Of a DNA stretch of 64,000 nt, positions 43,542 through 54,023 are shown one piece after another. The translations under genes and the position numbers were made by a program. The notes beneath the pieces were generated by a model. It had not been told where the DNA came from. It made no database searches and was given only the letters and a program-made list of their open reading frames with translations. This stretch comes from Prevotellaceae bacterium (GTDB lineage Bacteria; Bacteroidota; Bacteroidia; Bacteroidales; Muribaculaceae): positions 78,909 through 142,908 of the forward strand of contig JAETNS010000008.1 in assembly GCA_021772015.1 (NCBI GenBank). The letters are read 5' to 3'. Positions within the stretch are counted from its first letter, which is position 1. Every line of letters begins with the position of its first letter.

Positions 43542-46500
43542 ATGAATCCAACTTTCAAATCTGCCATGAGCCATTGCTCAGGATGGGCGCGCCGCCTGTT
43601 GGCTGCCGCCATATTGTTTCCGGCAATCTCAGTGTCCGCGTTGGCTGCGGACATCAAAGTCCAAGGCACAGTCACCGGCGACGGCGAACCTCTGCCGGGG
43701 GCGACCGTGACTGAAGCCGGTAATCCCGGCAACGGCACGACCACCGATGTCGACGGCCGCTTCACGCTTACACTACCCGACAAAGGGAGTGTCACGGCCA
43801 GCTTCATAGGATACAAGACAACCACAGTCAAAGTGGCCGGTCGGCGCGACATACCTATAACATTGGAATCTGACGAGAATGTGCTCGACGAGGTCGTCGC
43901 CATCGGTTACGGTGTGCAGCAGAAGAAACTCGTCACCGGAGCGACCCTGCAGGTCAAGGGTGACGAGATCGCCCGCCAGAACACCATGTCGGCGATGGGG
44001 GCGCTCCAGAGTCAGGCTCCCGGTGTGAACATCGTCAAGAATTCCGGAAAAGCCGGTGACGGTTTCAAAGTCAATATCCGTGGTCTGGGCACAATCTACA
44101 ATTCTTCCCCGCTGGTTGTAATCGACGGAGTCAGCGGCGGAGACCTCAACCTGCTTGACCCTAACGACATCGAGAGCATCGACGTGCTGAAAGACGCAGC
44201 TTCCGCAGCGATCTATGGTGCGCGGGCAGCCAACGGTGTCATACTTGTGACAACCAAGAAAGGTAGCAAGGAGAAGGTCAACGCCCATTTCAACATGTAT
44301 CTCGGTTGGCAGTCGATCCCCAAGACCGTAACCCCCCTGAATGCCCAGCAGTATGTCGAGCTGATGAAGGATACCGGCCTGACCGACGCTGATTTTGCCG
44401 CCAATGTGCCGCTTTGGGAACAGATACAGAGCGGTGAGTTCACCGGTACGAACTGGCTTGACGAGATCCAGAAAAAAAACGGCTTCAAGCAAGGTTACAA
44501 TTTCGGTCTCGACGGAGGGGGCGAACGATCTACCTATTCATTGGGTGTGAGCTATGCATCCGAGACCCCGACCATCGGCGTGACCGCCGACGATGTCACC
44601 CAGCGTTACGAGCGTTTCACCCTACGTTTCAATTCCGAACATATAATTGTGAAACGTCCAGACCGCGACCTGTTGAAATTCGGCCAGACCCTGACAATGG
44701 CCCATGTAAATTCCAAGGGGATGAATCAGGGTACAGGCAACATGTACTGGAACGATGTCCGCAACGCCCTTTGCGCCTCTCCGCTTTTCCCCGTTATGGA
44801 GAATCCCGAAAAATACGCGTGGCCGGTGTTGCTCGACAGTGACGAGACCAACCCTGTGGCCGAGATGTATTACCTCCGCTCGTTCACACAGAGCAAGAAC
44901 TACAATGCCCGTGGAAATCTGTATCTGGTCCTCGAGCCGATCAAGGGGCTGACATTCAAGAGCGCGTTCGGGTTTGCCTACAACGGCTGGAATTCCCGCG
45001 AGTATGTCCCCGTATACCAGCTCAACGAGAAGAGCTACGCCAAGACTGACAAAGTCAGCCAAGGTTCGGGCAACGGTTTGCAATGGACCTGGGACAATAC
45101 CATCAGTTATGATTTTACTGTCAAGGGGCACCATCTCAATATCCTCGCCGGTAACTCCGTGGAGAAATGGGGTCTCGGACAGGACATGAACGGCTCCAAC
45201 CGCGACAGCGAGTTTGACAGTTTCGAATACGCCTGGCTCAGCAATGTCAAGACCATCGCTTCCGGCTCGACCACCCTTTCGGGCGCTCCCTGGAGCCGAG
45301 GACAGCTTGTCTCATGGTTCGGACGTGTCAACTACGATTATGACCGCCGCTATATGGCTACCGTCACAATGCGTGCCGACGGTTCGTCAAACTTCGCCCG
45401 TGGTCATCGGTGGGGTTATTTCCCCTCGGTCTCGGCCGGATGGAACATCGCCGCCGAGAAGTTCATGGAAGACCAGTCGACATGGCTTGACATGCTGAAA
45501 CTGCGTGTTTCCTGGGGTGAGAACGGTAACTGCAATATTCCGACTTTCCGCTATCTTTCGACCATCGCTTTTGGCAATGCCACCAATGCCGCCTGGTATT
45601 ACTTCGGGGATGACAAGAGCCATCCGACCATCGGCGCTTACCCTGACATCATGAGCAACCCCGACTTGAAATGGGAGACTTCCCGCCAGACCGATATAGG
45701 TCTTGACGCGCGTTTCCTCCAAAACCGTCTGGGCTTCACTTTCGACTGGTATGAGAAGAAGACTCTCGACTGGCTCGTGCAGCCTACCGCTCTTGGGATC
45801 TGGGGCACCGGCGCTCCTTATGTCAACGGTGGCGACATAAAGAACACCGGCGTGGAGTTCTCTCTGTCATGGAATGACCGCATCGGAGATTTCACCTACA
45901 GTGTCTCGGCCAACCTGGCCCATAACCGCAACGAGGTATTGCGGATCGCCAACGGAAACGGCCTGATAGAAGGAAAGGCCGACATCCTCGCCCAGAACAC
46001 CACTTCATTCTACCGTGCCCAGGAGGGTCATCCCCTCGGTTACTTCTATGGTTACGAGACAGCGGGTATCTTCCAGAACCAGGATCAGATCGACAACTAT
46101 ATCAGTCCGGCGACCGGCCTTCCCATCATGCCCTCCGCCAAGCCCGGCGACGTGATCTTCGTTGACCGCGACGGCGACGGGACCATCACTCCGGAGGACA
46201 GGACCGCTATCGGTAATCCGTATCCCGACCTGACTTACGGTATCAATATACTGTTGGGCTACAAAGGTTTCGATTTCTCCCTTACAGGCTACGGAGTCGC
46301 AGGCAACCAGATCGCCCGTTCCTACCGCAGCGGTACCGACAAACCTTATGACAACTACACCACTGAAATGCTTGGCCGCTGGCATGGGGAAGGTACTTCC
46401 AACCGTCTTCCCGCAATTGGCGGTTCGGCAATCAACTGGCAGTATGTCAGCGACCTGTATATAGAAGACGGCGACTATTTCCGTATCACCAACATCACGC

Positions 46501-46712
46501 TCGGCTATGATTTCAAGCGGCTTTTCCCGCGTCTGCCTCTTAGCAAGCTGCGTCTTTACGGAGCGGTGCAGAATCCCTTCACCTTTACAAAATATTCCGG
46601 CATGGATCCGGAAATCGGCTACGGAGGAGGCGACAACTGGGCATCAGGCATAGATCTGGGATATTACCCCGGCTCACGCAGCTACCTCATCGGCCTTAGC
46701 ATCGAATATTGA
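43542..46712 (+). CDS. SusC-like TonB-dependent outer-membrane oligosaccharide transporter
   Basis: A 1056-residue outer-membrane receptor (RagA/SusC). Signal peptide to about residue 36 (AISVSALAAD). An N-terminal CarboxypepD-regulatory-like domain follows (residues ~38-115: VQGTVTGDGEPLPGATVTEAGNPGNGTTTDVDGRFTLTL). The plug domain has VVAIGYGVQQKKLVTGA, QAPGVNIVKNSG, NIRGLGTIYNSSPLVVIDGV and YGARAANGVILVTTKKG. A 22-strand barrel fills the rest, ending with YLIGLSIEY. With SusD it imports oligosaccharides of the PUL target. Start of the plus-strand PUL run. Confidence 0.95.
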   Translation: MNPTFKSAMSHCSGWARRLLAAAILFPAISVSALAADIKVQGTVTGDGEPLPGATVTEAGNPGNGTTTDVDGRFTLTLPDKGSVTASFIGYKTTTVKVAGRRDIPITLESDENVLDEVVAIGYGVQQKKLVTGATLQVKGDEIARQNTMSAMGALQSQAPGVNIVKNSGKAGDGFKVNIRGLGTIYNSSPLVVIDGVSGGDLNLLDPNDIESIDVLKDAASAAIYGARAANGVILVTTKKGSKEKVNAHFNMYLGWQSIPKTVTPLNAQQYVELMKDTGLTDADFAANVPLWEQIQSGEFTGTNWLDEIQKKNGFKQGYNFGLDGGGERSTYSLGVSYASETPTIGVTADDVTQRYERFTLRFNSEHIIVKRPDRDLLKFGQTLTMAHVNSKGMNQGTGNMYWNDVRNALCASPLFPVMENPEKYAWPVLLDSDETNPVAEMYYLRSFTQSKNYNARGNLYLVLEPIKGLTFKSAFGFAYNGWNSREYVPVYQLNEKSYAKTDKVSQGSGNGLQWTWDNTISYDFTVKGHHLNILAGNSVEKWGLGQDMNGSNRDSEFDSFEYAWLSNVKTIASGSTTLSGAPWSRGQLVSWFGRVNYDYDRRYMATVTMRADGSSNFARGHRWGYFPSVSAGWNIAAEKFMEDQSTWLDMLKLRVSWGENGNCNIPTFRYLSTIAFGNATNAAWYYFGDDKSHPTIGAYPDIMSNPDLKWETSRQTDIGLDARFLQNRLGFTFDWYEKKTLDWLVQPTALGIWGTGAPYVNGGDIKNTGVEFSLSWNDRIGDFTYSVSANLAHNRNEVLRIANGNGLIEGKADILAQNTTSFYRAQEGHPLGYFYGYETAGIFQNQDQIDNYISPATGLPIMPSAKPGDVIFVDRDGDGTITPEDRTAIGNPYPDLTYGINILLGYKGFDFSLTGYGVAGNQIARSYRSGTDKPYDNYTTEMLGRWHGEGTSNRLPAIGGSAINWQYVSDLYIEDGDYFRITNITLGYDFKRLFPRLPLSKLRLYGAVQNPFTFTKYSGMDPEIGYGGGDNWASGIDLGYYPGSRSYLIGLSIEY

Positions 46713-46753
46713 TCTTCCGCCGCTAAAAATCATCACCTTAACATCCTGAAAAA

Positions 46754-48427
46754 ATGAAAAAGCTGTTTTCAATTTTCACCATCATATTGCTTCTCGCGGG
46801 GATCACATCATGTGAGGACTTCCTCGACACCGAGAATCTCACCAAGAAAGACACCTCCAATTATCCCAAGAATCCGGAGGATGCCGACCAGCTCCTTACA
46901 GGTGTGTATTCCATGTTGGGCCGGTGCGAGCCGCTCGGATTCACATATTTCATCTCCGAGATCATGAGTGACAACTGTTTTGGCGGGGGAGACCAGGCCG
47001 ACAAGTCATGCAAGGCAATGGACCAGTTCAAGAAATCAAGTGAGGACATGTTCCGCTGGAGCTGGCGTGCCCGCTACATGGGTATATACCGCGCCAATTT
47101 CCTGCTGGAGCAGATACCGGCTCTCGAATGGGATTCCGAATCGCAGCGTAACAGCATCGAAGGGGAAGCCCGCATGCTTCGCGCGTTCTTCTATTTTGAT
47201 CTTTCCCGTATGTTCGGGGAGGTTCCTCTGGTGACGACCGCCGAGGCGGTAAATATACCCAAGACCCCGGCCGATCAGACCTATGCGTTCATCGCTTCGG
47301 ATCTTCTGGCTGCCATTGAGAAGATCCCTGCCGAGAATGTCGCCAACATGGATCGCGGCAAGATCGGTCGCATGACCCGTTGGGCGGCTGAAGCTCTTCT
47401 GGCCAGAGTATGGCTGTTCTATACGGGATATTACGGGAAGAACACCCTGCCGACTGTTGACGGTGGTGAGATAACCCGTGAGCAGGTACAGGATTATGTC
47501 GCTGACTGTATCGCCAACAGCGGCCACGACCTGCTCTCTGATTTCCGCAACCTCTGGCCTTACAGCTATGTCCAGGATTACAAATACACTTCCGACAACG
47601 GCCTGCAGTGGGCCGGTGACGGCAACATCGAAGAGGTGATGGCCATCAAATACTCGACTCTTGGCACCTGGGATGTGATCTCCCAGAAATGCAACCAGGT
47701 ATGTCTCTATTATGGAGTACGCGGCCAGAGCAATTATCTCTATACATTCCCCTTTGGTCAGGGATGGGGTTTCGCTACCGTCAATCCCAAACTCTGGGAG
47801 GACTGGGATGACAACGACATCCGCAAGAAAGGATCTGTCATCGACTGCAACGACCGCTCCGAGATGCGTCTTTATCTCAAAGGGGGAGGCAACGCGAGCG
47901 AGGAGACATATTACATCAACAAGAAGCATTGTCCCATAAATGTCTACACGGATGACACGCATCAGAATGTCGTGAACTACAGTGTGCCTCTCTACGGAAT
48001 GAGCGAGACCAATTTCCAGCTCAACAACACCCAGGATATCATACTGATCCGGTTCTCCGACGTGTTGCTCATGGGTGCCGAGCTCGGCTGTCCGCAGGCT
48101 CAGGCTTATTTCGATCGCGTGCGTTCGCGTGTAAACCTTCCGTCCAAAGCCGCCACACTCGACAATATCAAGGAAGAACGCCGCTTTGAGCTTGCTTTCG
48201 AGGGAGAGCGTTACTATGACTTGCTCCGCTGGCACGACGAGCGTCTCATCACCGAGAACCAGACCGGGATCAGGATTTATGACCGCAAGGTGCCTCGTAT
48301 CAAGAATGTGACATTCCGTCCCGAGACAGGAGGTTTCCTCCCGATTCCACTTACGGAGATCCAGCTTTCAGAAGGTGTCCTGACCCAGAATCCCGGGTGG
48401 GAGGGAAGTGACAACTACATAGACTGA
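46754..48427 (+). CDS. SusD-like surface glycan-binding lipoprotein
   Basis: A 557-residue RagB/SusD family lipoprotein (MKKLFSIFTIILLLAGITSC, lipobox GITSC with Cys at ~20; no acidic run directly follows). SusD-type TPR helices are present (ALEWDSESQRNSIEGEARMLRAFFYFDLSRMFGEVPLVT) and the C-terminal EERRFELAFEGERYYDLLRWHDERLI. It caps the SusC barrel and binds the oligosaccharide. It follows susC by 41 bases. No SusE/SGBP-like gene follows, which is unusual for a PUL of this size. Confidence 0.95.
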   Translation: MKKLFSIFTIILLLAGITSCEDFLDTENLTKKDTSNYPKNPEDADQLLTGVYSMLGRCEPLGFTYFISEIMSDNCFGGGDQADKSCKAMDQFKKSSEDMFRWSWRARYMGIYRANFLLEQIPALEWDSESQRNSIEGEARMLRAFFYFDLSRMFGEVPLVTTAEAVNIPKTPADQTYAFIASDLLAAIEKIPAENVANMDRGKIGRMTRWAAEALLARVWLFYTGYYGKNTLPTVDGGEITREQVQDYVADCIANSGHDLLSDFRNLWPYSYVQDYKYTSDNGLQWAGDGNIEEVMAIKYSTLGTWDVISQKCNQVCLYYGVRGQSNYLYTFPFGQGWGFATVNPKLWEDWDDNDIRKKGSVIDCNDRSEMRLYLKGGGNASEETYYINKKHCPINVYTDDTHQNVVNYSVPLYGMSETNFQLNNTQDIILIRFSDVLLMGAELGCPQAQAYFDRVRSRVNLPSKAATLDNIKEERRFELAFEGERYYDLLRWHDERLITENQTGIRIYDRKVPRIKNVTFRPETGGFLPIPLTEIQLSEGVLTQNPGWEGSDNYID

Positions 48428-48522
48428 TTTTTACGGGAGGCTTGTTGACGCAGGTCATGGGCCGGTTCCCAAAAGGATAATTTGATAGATTTTTAGTAAG
48501 ATTAGTTTTTGGTTAGAAAGGT

Positions 48523-49923
48523 ATGTCGACATGCAGCCGTAGAGGCTTCCTTAAGACTGCCGCTTTGCTTGCCGCCGCGACAGCCATCCCTTCGGGGCTG
48601 GCTGCCGCAGGCAAGGATCGCAGAGGCAGCATGAAGCTGAAAGACCAGAATGTAAAAGTTGATGACTCTTATGACGTGATCGTCGCAGGGGGAGGACCCG
48701 CCGGATGCGCCGCCGCCACGGCTGCCGCCCGCGAGGGGAACCGCGTCTTGCTGATCGAGTCGACCGGCAATCTCGGAGGTCTCGGAACGTCCGGGATGGT
48801 GCCCGCGTGGTGTCCGTTCACAGACGGGGAGAAGATCATATACCGGGGTCTGGCCGAGCGGGTGTTCCGTGAGGCAAAGAAAGGTGTGCCGCATGAGCCT
48901 GCCGATAAATTCGACTGGGTCACGATCAATCCCGAATATCTCATAGGTGTCTATGACCGCATGGTCTCGGAGTCAGGGGCCGACATACTGTTTTTCTCGC
49001 GGGTGGCCGCTGTGGAGATGGACTCCAATGACACGGTCGACGCGTTGATTGTCGCCAACAAGGGAGGACTTACCGCCTATAAGGCCCCTGTCTTCATCGA
49101 TGCGACAGGTGACGGTGATATCTGCGCATGGGCCGGAGCGGATTACCTCAAAGGTGATTCGGAGGGGGTCTTGCAGAAAAGCACTCTCTGTTTCTCTGTC
49201 GCCAATGTCGACACCAAAGCTTATCTTGAAGGGCCGGAGCTTCATTCGGGCCACAATCCTGACAGCGCGTCGGCTCGGGCCTTCCGCACCGGGCGTTATC
49301 CTCTGCTCGACACCCACTGCTGCCACAATCTCGTGGGACCGGGGGTCGTGCAGTTCAACGCAAACCATATCGAGATCAAAGACACGACCGATCCCCGTCA
49401 GCTTTCAGACGCTATGAGACTCGGCCGGCAGACCGCCGACCAGCACCTTGAGATGCTGAAGGAATATCGGCCCGACGCGTTCCGTGACGCATTCGTGGTC
49501 AAGACAGCGATAATTCCCGGCATACGAGACAGCCGCAGGATTGTCGGAGACTATCTGTTTACCGGCGATGACTGGCGGGCGCGGCGCACCTTTGATGACG
49601 AGATAGGACGCAACTGTTATTTCATAGACATTCACAAAAGCGGTGTCCCGCATGTCCATTATAACCGGGGGGAAAGCCACGGGATCCCTTACCGTTGCCT
49701 GACACCCAAAGGCTTGCGCAATGTGCTTACCGCCGGACGTTGTATATCGACCGACGACGAGGCTTATGGATCGCTTAGGGTGATGCCACCCTGTCTCGTG
49801 ACCGGGGAAGCCGCCGGGATAGCCGCATTTTTGGCTACAACGTCAGGCGACAAGGACATTCATGGAGTGGATGTGACTGATCTGCGCCGTCGTCTGAAAG
49901 CTCATGGCCAGTATTTCGTTTAA
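48523..49923 (+). CDS. FAD-dependent oxidoreductase (FAD_oxidored family) with Tat-type signal
   Basis: A 466-residue flavoprotein. The N-terminus MSTCSRRGFLKTAALLAAATAIPSGLAAAG is a twin-arginine signal (RRGFLK), so it is probably exported folded with FAD. The dinucleotide-binding motif YDVIVAGGGPAGCAAATAAAREGNRVLLIE is at residues ~50-80. ATGDGDICAWAGADYL and PGIRDSRRIVGDY are blocks of the FAD_oxidored (PF12831-like) family. It terminates in GRCISTDDEAYGSLRVMPPCLVTGEAAGIAAFLA, which contains the second FAD-binding stretch. The substrate is unknown; in a glycan locus it might oxidise a sugar hydroxyl (inference). The gene lies between susD and a GH3. Confidence 0.8.
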   Translation: MSTCSRRGFLKTAALLAAATAIPSGLAAAGKDRRGSMKLKDQNVKVDDSYDVIVAGGGPAGCAAATAAAREGNRVLLIESTGNLGGLGTSGMVPAWCPFTDGEKIIYRGLAERVFREAKKGVPHEPADKFDWVTINPEYLIGVYDRMVSESGADILFFSRVAAVEMDSNDTVDALIVANKGGLTAYKAPVFIDATGDGDICAWAGADYLKGDSEGVLQKSTLCFSVANVDTKAYLEGPELHSGHNPDSASARAFRTGRYPLLDTHCCHNLVGPGVVQFNANHIEIKDTTDPRQLSDAMRLGRQTADQHLEMLKEYRPDAFRDAFVVKTAIIPGIRDSRRIVGDYLFTGDDWRARRTFDDEIGRNCYFIDIHKSGVPHVHYNRGESHGIPYRCLTPKGLRNVLTAGRCISTDDEAYGSLRVMPPCLVTGEAAGIAAFLATTSGDKDIHGVDVTDLRRRLKAHGQYFV

Positions 49924-49951
49924 GAGACCGTTACAAATAATCTGAGATCAT

Positions 49952-52174
49952 ATGGAATTGAGATTTCATTTGAGAAACATCATATCATGTATGACCTTGA
50001 TCGCTGCCTTTATGGTCAGCGTGGCTGGTCCGGCTCCCTACCTTGACGAGAGCCTGTCGGCCGAGGAGCGCATAGAAGACGCGATCAGCCGCATGACTCT
50101 TGAAGAGAAGATCGCGATGATACATGCCCAGTCGAAATTCAGTACCCCGGGTTGCCCGCGTCTGGGCATACCTGAGATATGGATGAGCGACGGACCACAC
50201 GGGGTCAGGATGGAATTCACATGGGACGACTGGGCCCATGCCGGCTGGACAAATGACTCATGCACGGCGATGCCGGCTCTGACTTGTCTGGCTGCCACGT
50301 TCAATCCCGGACTTGCCAGAAGATACGGAGCGGTTGTCGGGGAAGAGGCCCGTTTCCGCAAAAAAGATATAATGCTGGGTCCCGGTGTGAATATCTACCG
50401 CACTCCATTGAGCGGGCGCAATTTCGAGTACATGGGGGAAGATCCCCTGTTGGCCGCCCGTATGGTAGTCCCTTATATAAAGGGGCTGCAGGCCAACGGA
50501 GTGGCCGCATGTCTTAAACATTTTGCCCTGAACAACCAGGAACATGACCGCGACAAAGTGAATGTGGTGGTCGGGGAGCGTGCTCTGAATGAGCTCTATC
50601 TGCCGGCTTTCAAGGCAGGAGTTGTTGAAGGGGGCGTATGGGCCGTCATGGGTTCCTACAACAAATTCCGTGACACATACTGCACTCACAATGATACTCT
50701 CGTAAACAAGATCCTTAAAGATCAGTGGGGATTTGACGGAGTGTTCGTCACGGACTGGGGGTCAGCCCATGACACCCGAGAGGCGGCTCTGAACGGTCTC
50801 GACATTGAGATGGGTTCCTGGACCAACGGACTTACCTGGGGGAAAAGCAACGCCTATGACAATTACTATATGGCACAGCCGTTGTTGGCGATGATACGTC
50901 GCGGGGAACTGGATGAATCTGTGGTCGATGACAAAGTAAGGAGGATACTGCGCCTCTGTCTGCGCACAAATATGAACCGCAACCGTCCGTGGGGGACGAT
51001 GCATACTCCCGGACATATCGCCGTCGCCCGGGAGGTCGGTCGCGAGGGTATCGTCTTGTTGAAGAATGAAAAAGGATTCCTGCCTGTCAAGTCCGGAAAG
51101 AAAATCGCCGTGATAGGGGAGAACGCGGTGAAGACGCTTAGCATTGGCGGCGGAAGCTCGGAACTCAAGCCCCGCATCGAGATATCTCCGCTTGAGGGAC
51201 TACGCGCCAGATTCGGTGATGAAAACATATCCTTCTCATTGGGATATGCTTCCGGCGACCCTAATTATTCGTGCGAGCTACCATCCGCCTATGACGCTGA
51301 TTCCTTGCGATTGGCGGCAATAGAGACGGCCCGTATGGCCGATATGGTGCTGTTTGTCGGAGGATTGAACAAGAATTACCGACAGGATTGCGAGGGGGAT
51401 GACCGCTTGACCTATTCGCTGCCTTTCGGTCAGGACAGTCTGATTGCAGATCTCTTGGAGGTCAATCCCAATCTCGCGGTGATAATTGTCAGCGGGAATG
51501 CCGTCGACATGCCGTGGGAAGAGAAAGTCCCGGCGATAGTGCAGAGCTGGTATCTGGGAAGCATGGGTGGAGTCGCCTTGGCCGACATCCTGTCAGGAGA
51601 TTTTTCCCCGTCAGGAAAGCTCCCATTCTCGATACCCCGCAGGCTGGAGGATTGCGCGGCCCACTCTTTCGGGGAACGCGGGTATCCGGGCGTTGACTCA
51701 CAGGTGTATTACGACGAGGGTCTGCTTGTGGGGTACCGCTGGCACGACACAAAGAAGATACCGGCCCGTTATCCATTCGGCCACGGACTAAGCTACACGA
51801 CATTCCGTTATTCCGGGCTGGAGGCAGACCGTAAGCAGTATGCTCCCGGTGACACGCTGACCGTCACGCTGACCGTCACCAACACGGGTGGCTGCCGTGG
51901 GGCAGAGACAGTACAGTTATACGCCTCACAGAAAAATCCTCGTTTGGCTCGTCCGGCAAAGGAGCTCAAAGGCTTCCGGAAGACGGATTTGCAGCCCGGA
52001 GAGTCAAAAGAGATCACAATCCGCATACCGGTGTCAGACCTGGCGTATTACGACGACACCATGCAACGCTGGGTGGTGGATGATGATGAGTTTACCATCC
52101 AGGCCGGGTCGTCAAGCACTGACCTGCGCGCCAAGACCCGTTTCCGCGTTGACAGCAATCTGGCTGCGAGATGA
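49952..52174 (+). CDS. Glycoside hydrolase family 3 beta-glucosidase-like enzyme (second copy)
   Basis: A 740-residue exported GH3. Signal to VSVAGPAPY (about residue 29). N-terminal domain: SAEERIEDAISRMTLEEKIAMIHAQSKFSTPGCPRLGIPEIWMSDGPHGVR, KHFALNNQEHDRDKVNVVV and the nucleophile Asp in GVFVTDWGSAHD. The C-terminal domain has VIGENAVKTLSIGGGSSELKPRIEISPLEGLRA and GEKPYP-like region GHGLSYTTFRYSG, then a fibronectin-III-like end. This architecture fits beta-glucosidases of the thermostable or Bgl/exo-type. It is distinct in sequence from the GH3 at 30132, so two specificities are possible. Second enzyme in the plus-strand run. Confidence 0.88.
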   Translation: MELRFHLRNIISCMTLIAAFMVSVAGPAPYLDESLSAEERIEDAISRMTLEEKIAMIHAQSKFSTPGCPRLGIPEIWMSDGPHGVRMEFTWDDWAHAGWTNDSCTAMPALTCLAATFNPGLARRYGAVVGEEARFRKKDIMLGPGVNIYRTPLSGRNFEYMGEDPLLAARMVVPYIKGLQANGVAACLKHFALNNQEHDRDKVNVVVGERALNELYLPAFKAGVVEGGVWAVMGSYNKFRDTYCTHNDTLVNKILKDQWGFDGVFVTDWGSAHDTREAALNGLDIEMGSWTNGLTWGKSNAYDNYYMAQPLLAMIRRGELDESVVDDKVRRILRLCLRTNMNRNRPWGTMHTPGHIAVAREVGREGIVLLKNEKGFLPVKSGKKIAVIGENAVKTLSIGGGSSELKPRIEISPLEGLRARFGDENISFSLGYASGDPNYSCELPSAYDADSLRLAAIETARMADMVLFVGGLNKNYRQDCEGDDRLTYSLPFGQDSLIADLLEVNPNLAVIIVSGNAVDMPWEEKVPAIVQSWYLGSMGGVALADILSGDFSPSGKLPFSIPRRLEDCAAHSFGERGYPGVDSQVYYDEGLLVGYRWHDTKKIPARYPFGHGLSYTTFRYSGLEADRKQYAPGDTLTVTLTVTNTGGCRGAETVQLYASQKNPRLARPAKELKGFRKTDLQPGESKEITIRIPVSDLAYYDDTMQRWVVDDDEFTIQAGSSSTDLRAKTRFRVDSNLAAR

Positions 52175-52219
52175 TCAGCCGTACAAAACCCAAACAAGAT
52201 TGATTACGATTTCAGAACC

Positions 52220-54019
52220 ATGAAACGATTCACCAGAATATTATCGGGAACGGCAGCAATGCTTTTTTCAGCCGTCATCCCTGTAGTTGCCGAGGATGGA
52301 ACCCCGGCCGAACGACAGACATTCCTACTGACAGGCGCGTCATTCGCCATCCCTGAAAATGGATGGTTCGAGATCGGGTGTGAGGATCTCGGAGTTGAGG
52401 CTATCAACAAGTCGGTCAGCGGCGAGGCCATTTATCATACCGCCCGCAGGATGAACCTGGGGACATTCTACACTACCGAGGAGCTTGACAAAATCGATGT
52501 GTTTGTCATCGGTCATGTACATAACCAGAATGTCGCCAATGAGCAATGGCTTAAGGAGAACTGGGAGGATTACACCTCGATCGCCTCGACGACTGATTAC
52601 TCCGTGGCATATGATTATGTGATAAAGCGTTATATCGCCGATTGCCGCGCCCTTAAGGACAACCCGGAATCGAAGTATTACGGTACGGAGGATGGTAAGC
52701 CGGCGAAGATAATGTTCTGTACCCACTGGCATGACTCACGGACGACATACAATCCGGCAATCCGCAAACTTGCCGATAAATGGGGCTTCCCGCTGATAAA
52801 GTTCGATGAGAACATAGGGTTCTCACGTCTCGACGTGGCTTCGGGAGAGGCACAGCCAAGTCTGGCTTACGCCCATGACACGGAGACGATCAATGGTGTG
52901 AAATACGGGTGGCATCCTCTTCGGGGGAGCAACAGCTACATACAGCGGCGCATGGCACAGATCTTCGTGGAGGAGGCTGCGGCTTATGCCGGAATAGATG
53001 TGGCATTTGACTATTCCGTTTCCCCCTGCTCGCCGTTGGTGGCAAAGGGGGAGACGGCCAGGATGATGCTGACTTTCCGGGGCGGTCATTATCCCTTCAT
53101 GTTCCATGAAACGGCCCGTGACGGAGAGATGATAACCGCCTCTCCTTATTTCATGGAGGTCGCAGACGCTCAGGAGGATGTCAGGTTTGACATCTCAGGC
53201 ATTATGGACGCGAAAGGCACGGAAGCCGCCACGGGCGCGGCATCCGCCACAATACATCTGGCTGACAAGGTCATATATCCGTCATATGACAGTTTCGTCC
53301 ATCAGGCTGAACAAAACAAAGGACACGCCGACGGCCAGACTCTTGATCTGAAAAACGGTGACGGATGGTCGCGCAAGATATACATGACATTTCCTCTGGA
53401 GGATCTTCCGGATAATATCAGCCGCGTCGGGGTAAGGCTTTACTTTGAAAGCGTCGTGCCGGGGAAACTCAATGCGGAGAACCGCCCGCTTGACGGTATC
53501 GAGACCCTTGAATTAGGAGGCAACACATCGACTTACACCGCCAATCTTAACTGGGACAACCACCACAGTCATGTTTTCGAGCCTGTGGCATCCACTGTGC
53601 TGACCCAGAACATGCTTGGTTCATATGTGGGATGGGATGTCACCGATTTTGTGAAAGCCAAGGCCGCCGAAGGAGCCAAGCAGGTGACTTTCAGGGTGAC
53701 TACCCCTTATCAATGGCGCGCGTTGAGCCGGTTCACGTCATCGGAGTCAACCACCAATCCCGGGAAAGGACCGCAGATGCTTGTCGCATTGGACCGTTCT
53801 ACGTCAGGGATTGATATGACGGACAGTGATGAAGACTCAAAGATCACAGTTGTCGGTAAGACACTTTTGAATCCCAATGGGACACAGGTCGCTGTCTTCT
53901 CTCTGGAGGGGAAGCGATTGATCCTATCCTCGGAGGAATCCATCGATCTGTCGGGTCTCGCAGGGGGTGTTTATGTGGCATCCGTGGCTGCGGATTTCCT
54001 GAAATTCGCAATACATTGA
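52220..54019 (+). CDS. DUF5040-like SGNH-type secreted protein with beta module and T9SS-type tail
   Basis: A 599-residue exported protein (signal MKRFTRILSGTAAMLFSAVIPVVA). Residues ~30-250: FLLTGASFAIPENGWFEIGCEDLGVEAINKSVSGEAI, and further DVFVIGHVHNQNV, KIMFCTHWHDSRTTY, match DUF5040, a divergent SGNH-hydrolase-like fold with GAS at the nucleophile loop. Residues ~340-500 form a beta-sandwich (TIHLADKVIYPSYDSFVHQAEQNKG...), carbohydrate-binding in style. The C-terminus VAVFSLEGKRLILSSEESIDLSGLAGGVYVASVAADFLKFAIH is a T9SS-type sorting module. Probable surface esterase or binding protein for the PUL substrate. Confidence 0.7.
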   Translation: MKRFTRILSGTAAMLFSAVIPVVAEDGTPAERQTFLLTGASFAIPENGWFEIGCEDLGVEAINKSVSGEAIYHTARRMNLGTFYTTEELDKIDVFVIGHVHNQNVANEQWLKENWEDYTSIASTTDYSVAYDYVIKRYIADCRALKDNPESKYYGTEDGKPAKIMFCTHWHDSRTTYNPAIRKLADKWGFPLIKFDENIGFSRLDVASGEAQPSLAYAHDTETINGVKYGWHPLRGSNSYIQRRMAQIFVEEAAAYAGIDVAFDYSVSPCSPLVAKGETARMMLTFRGGHYPFMFHETARDGEMITASPYFMEVADAQEDVRFDISGIMDAKGTEAATGAASATIHLADKVIYPSYDSFVHQAEQNKGHADGQTLDLKNGDGWSRKIYMTFPLEDLPDNISRVGVRLYFESVVPGKLNAENRPLDGIETLELGGNTSTYTANLNWDNHHSHVFEPVASTVLTQNMLGSYVGWDVTDFVKAKAAEGAKQVTFRVTTPYQWRALSRFTSSESTTNPGKGPQMLVALDRSTSGIDMTDSDEDSKITVVGKTLLNPNGTQVAVFSLEGKRLILSSEESIDLSGLAGGVYVASVAADFLKFAIH

Positions 54020-54023
54020 TCTG

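Noticed and set aside
47036..48235. 399-codon minus-strand ORF over susD
   Set aside because: Antisense shadow of a complete SusD with lipobox and typical TPR blocks.
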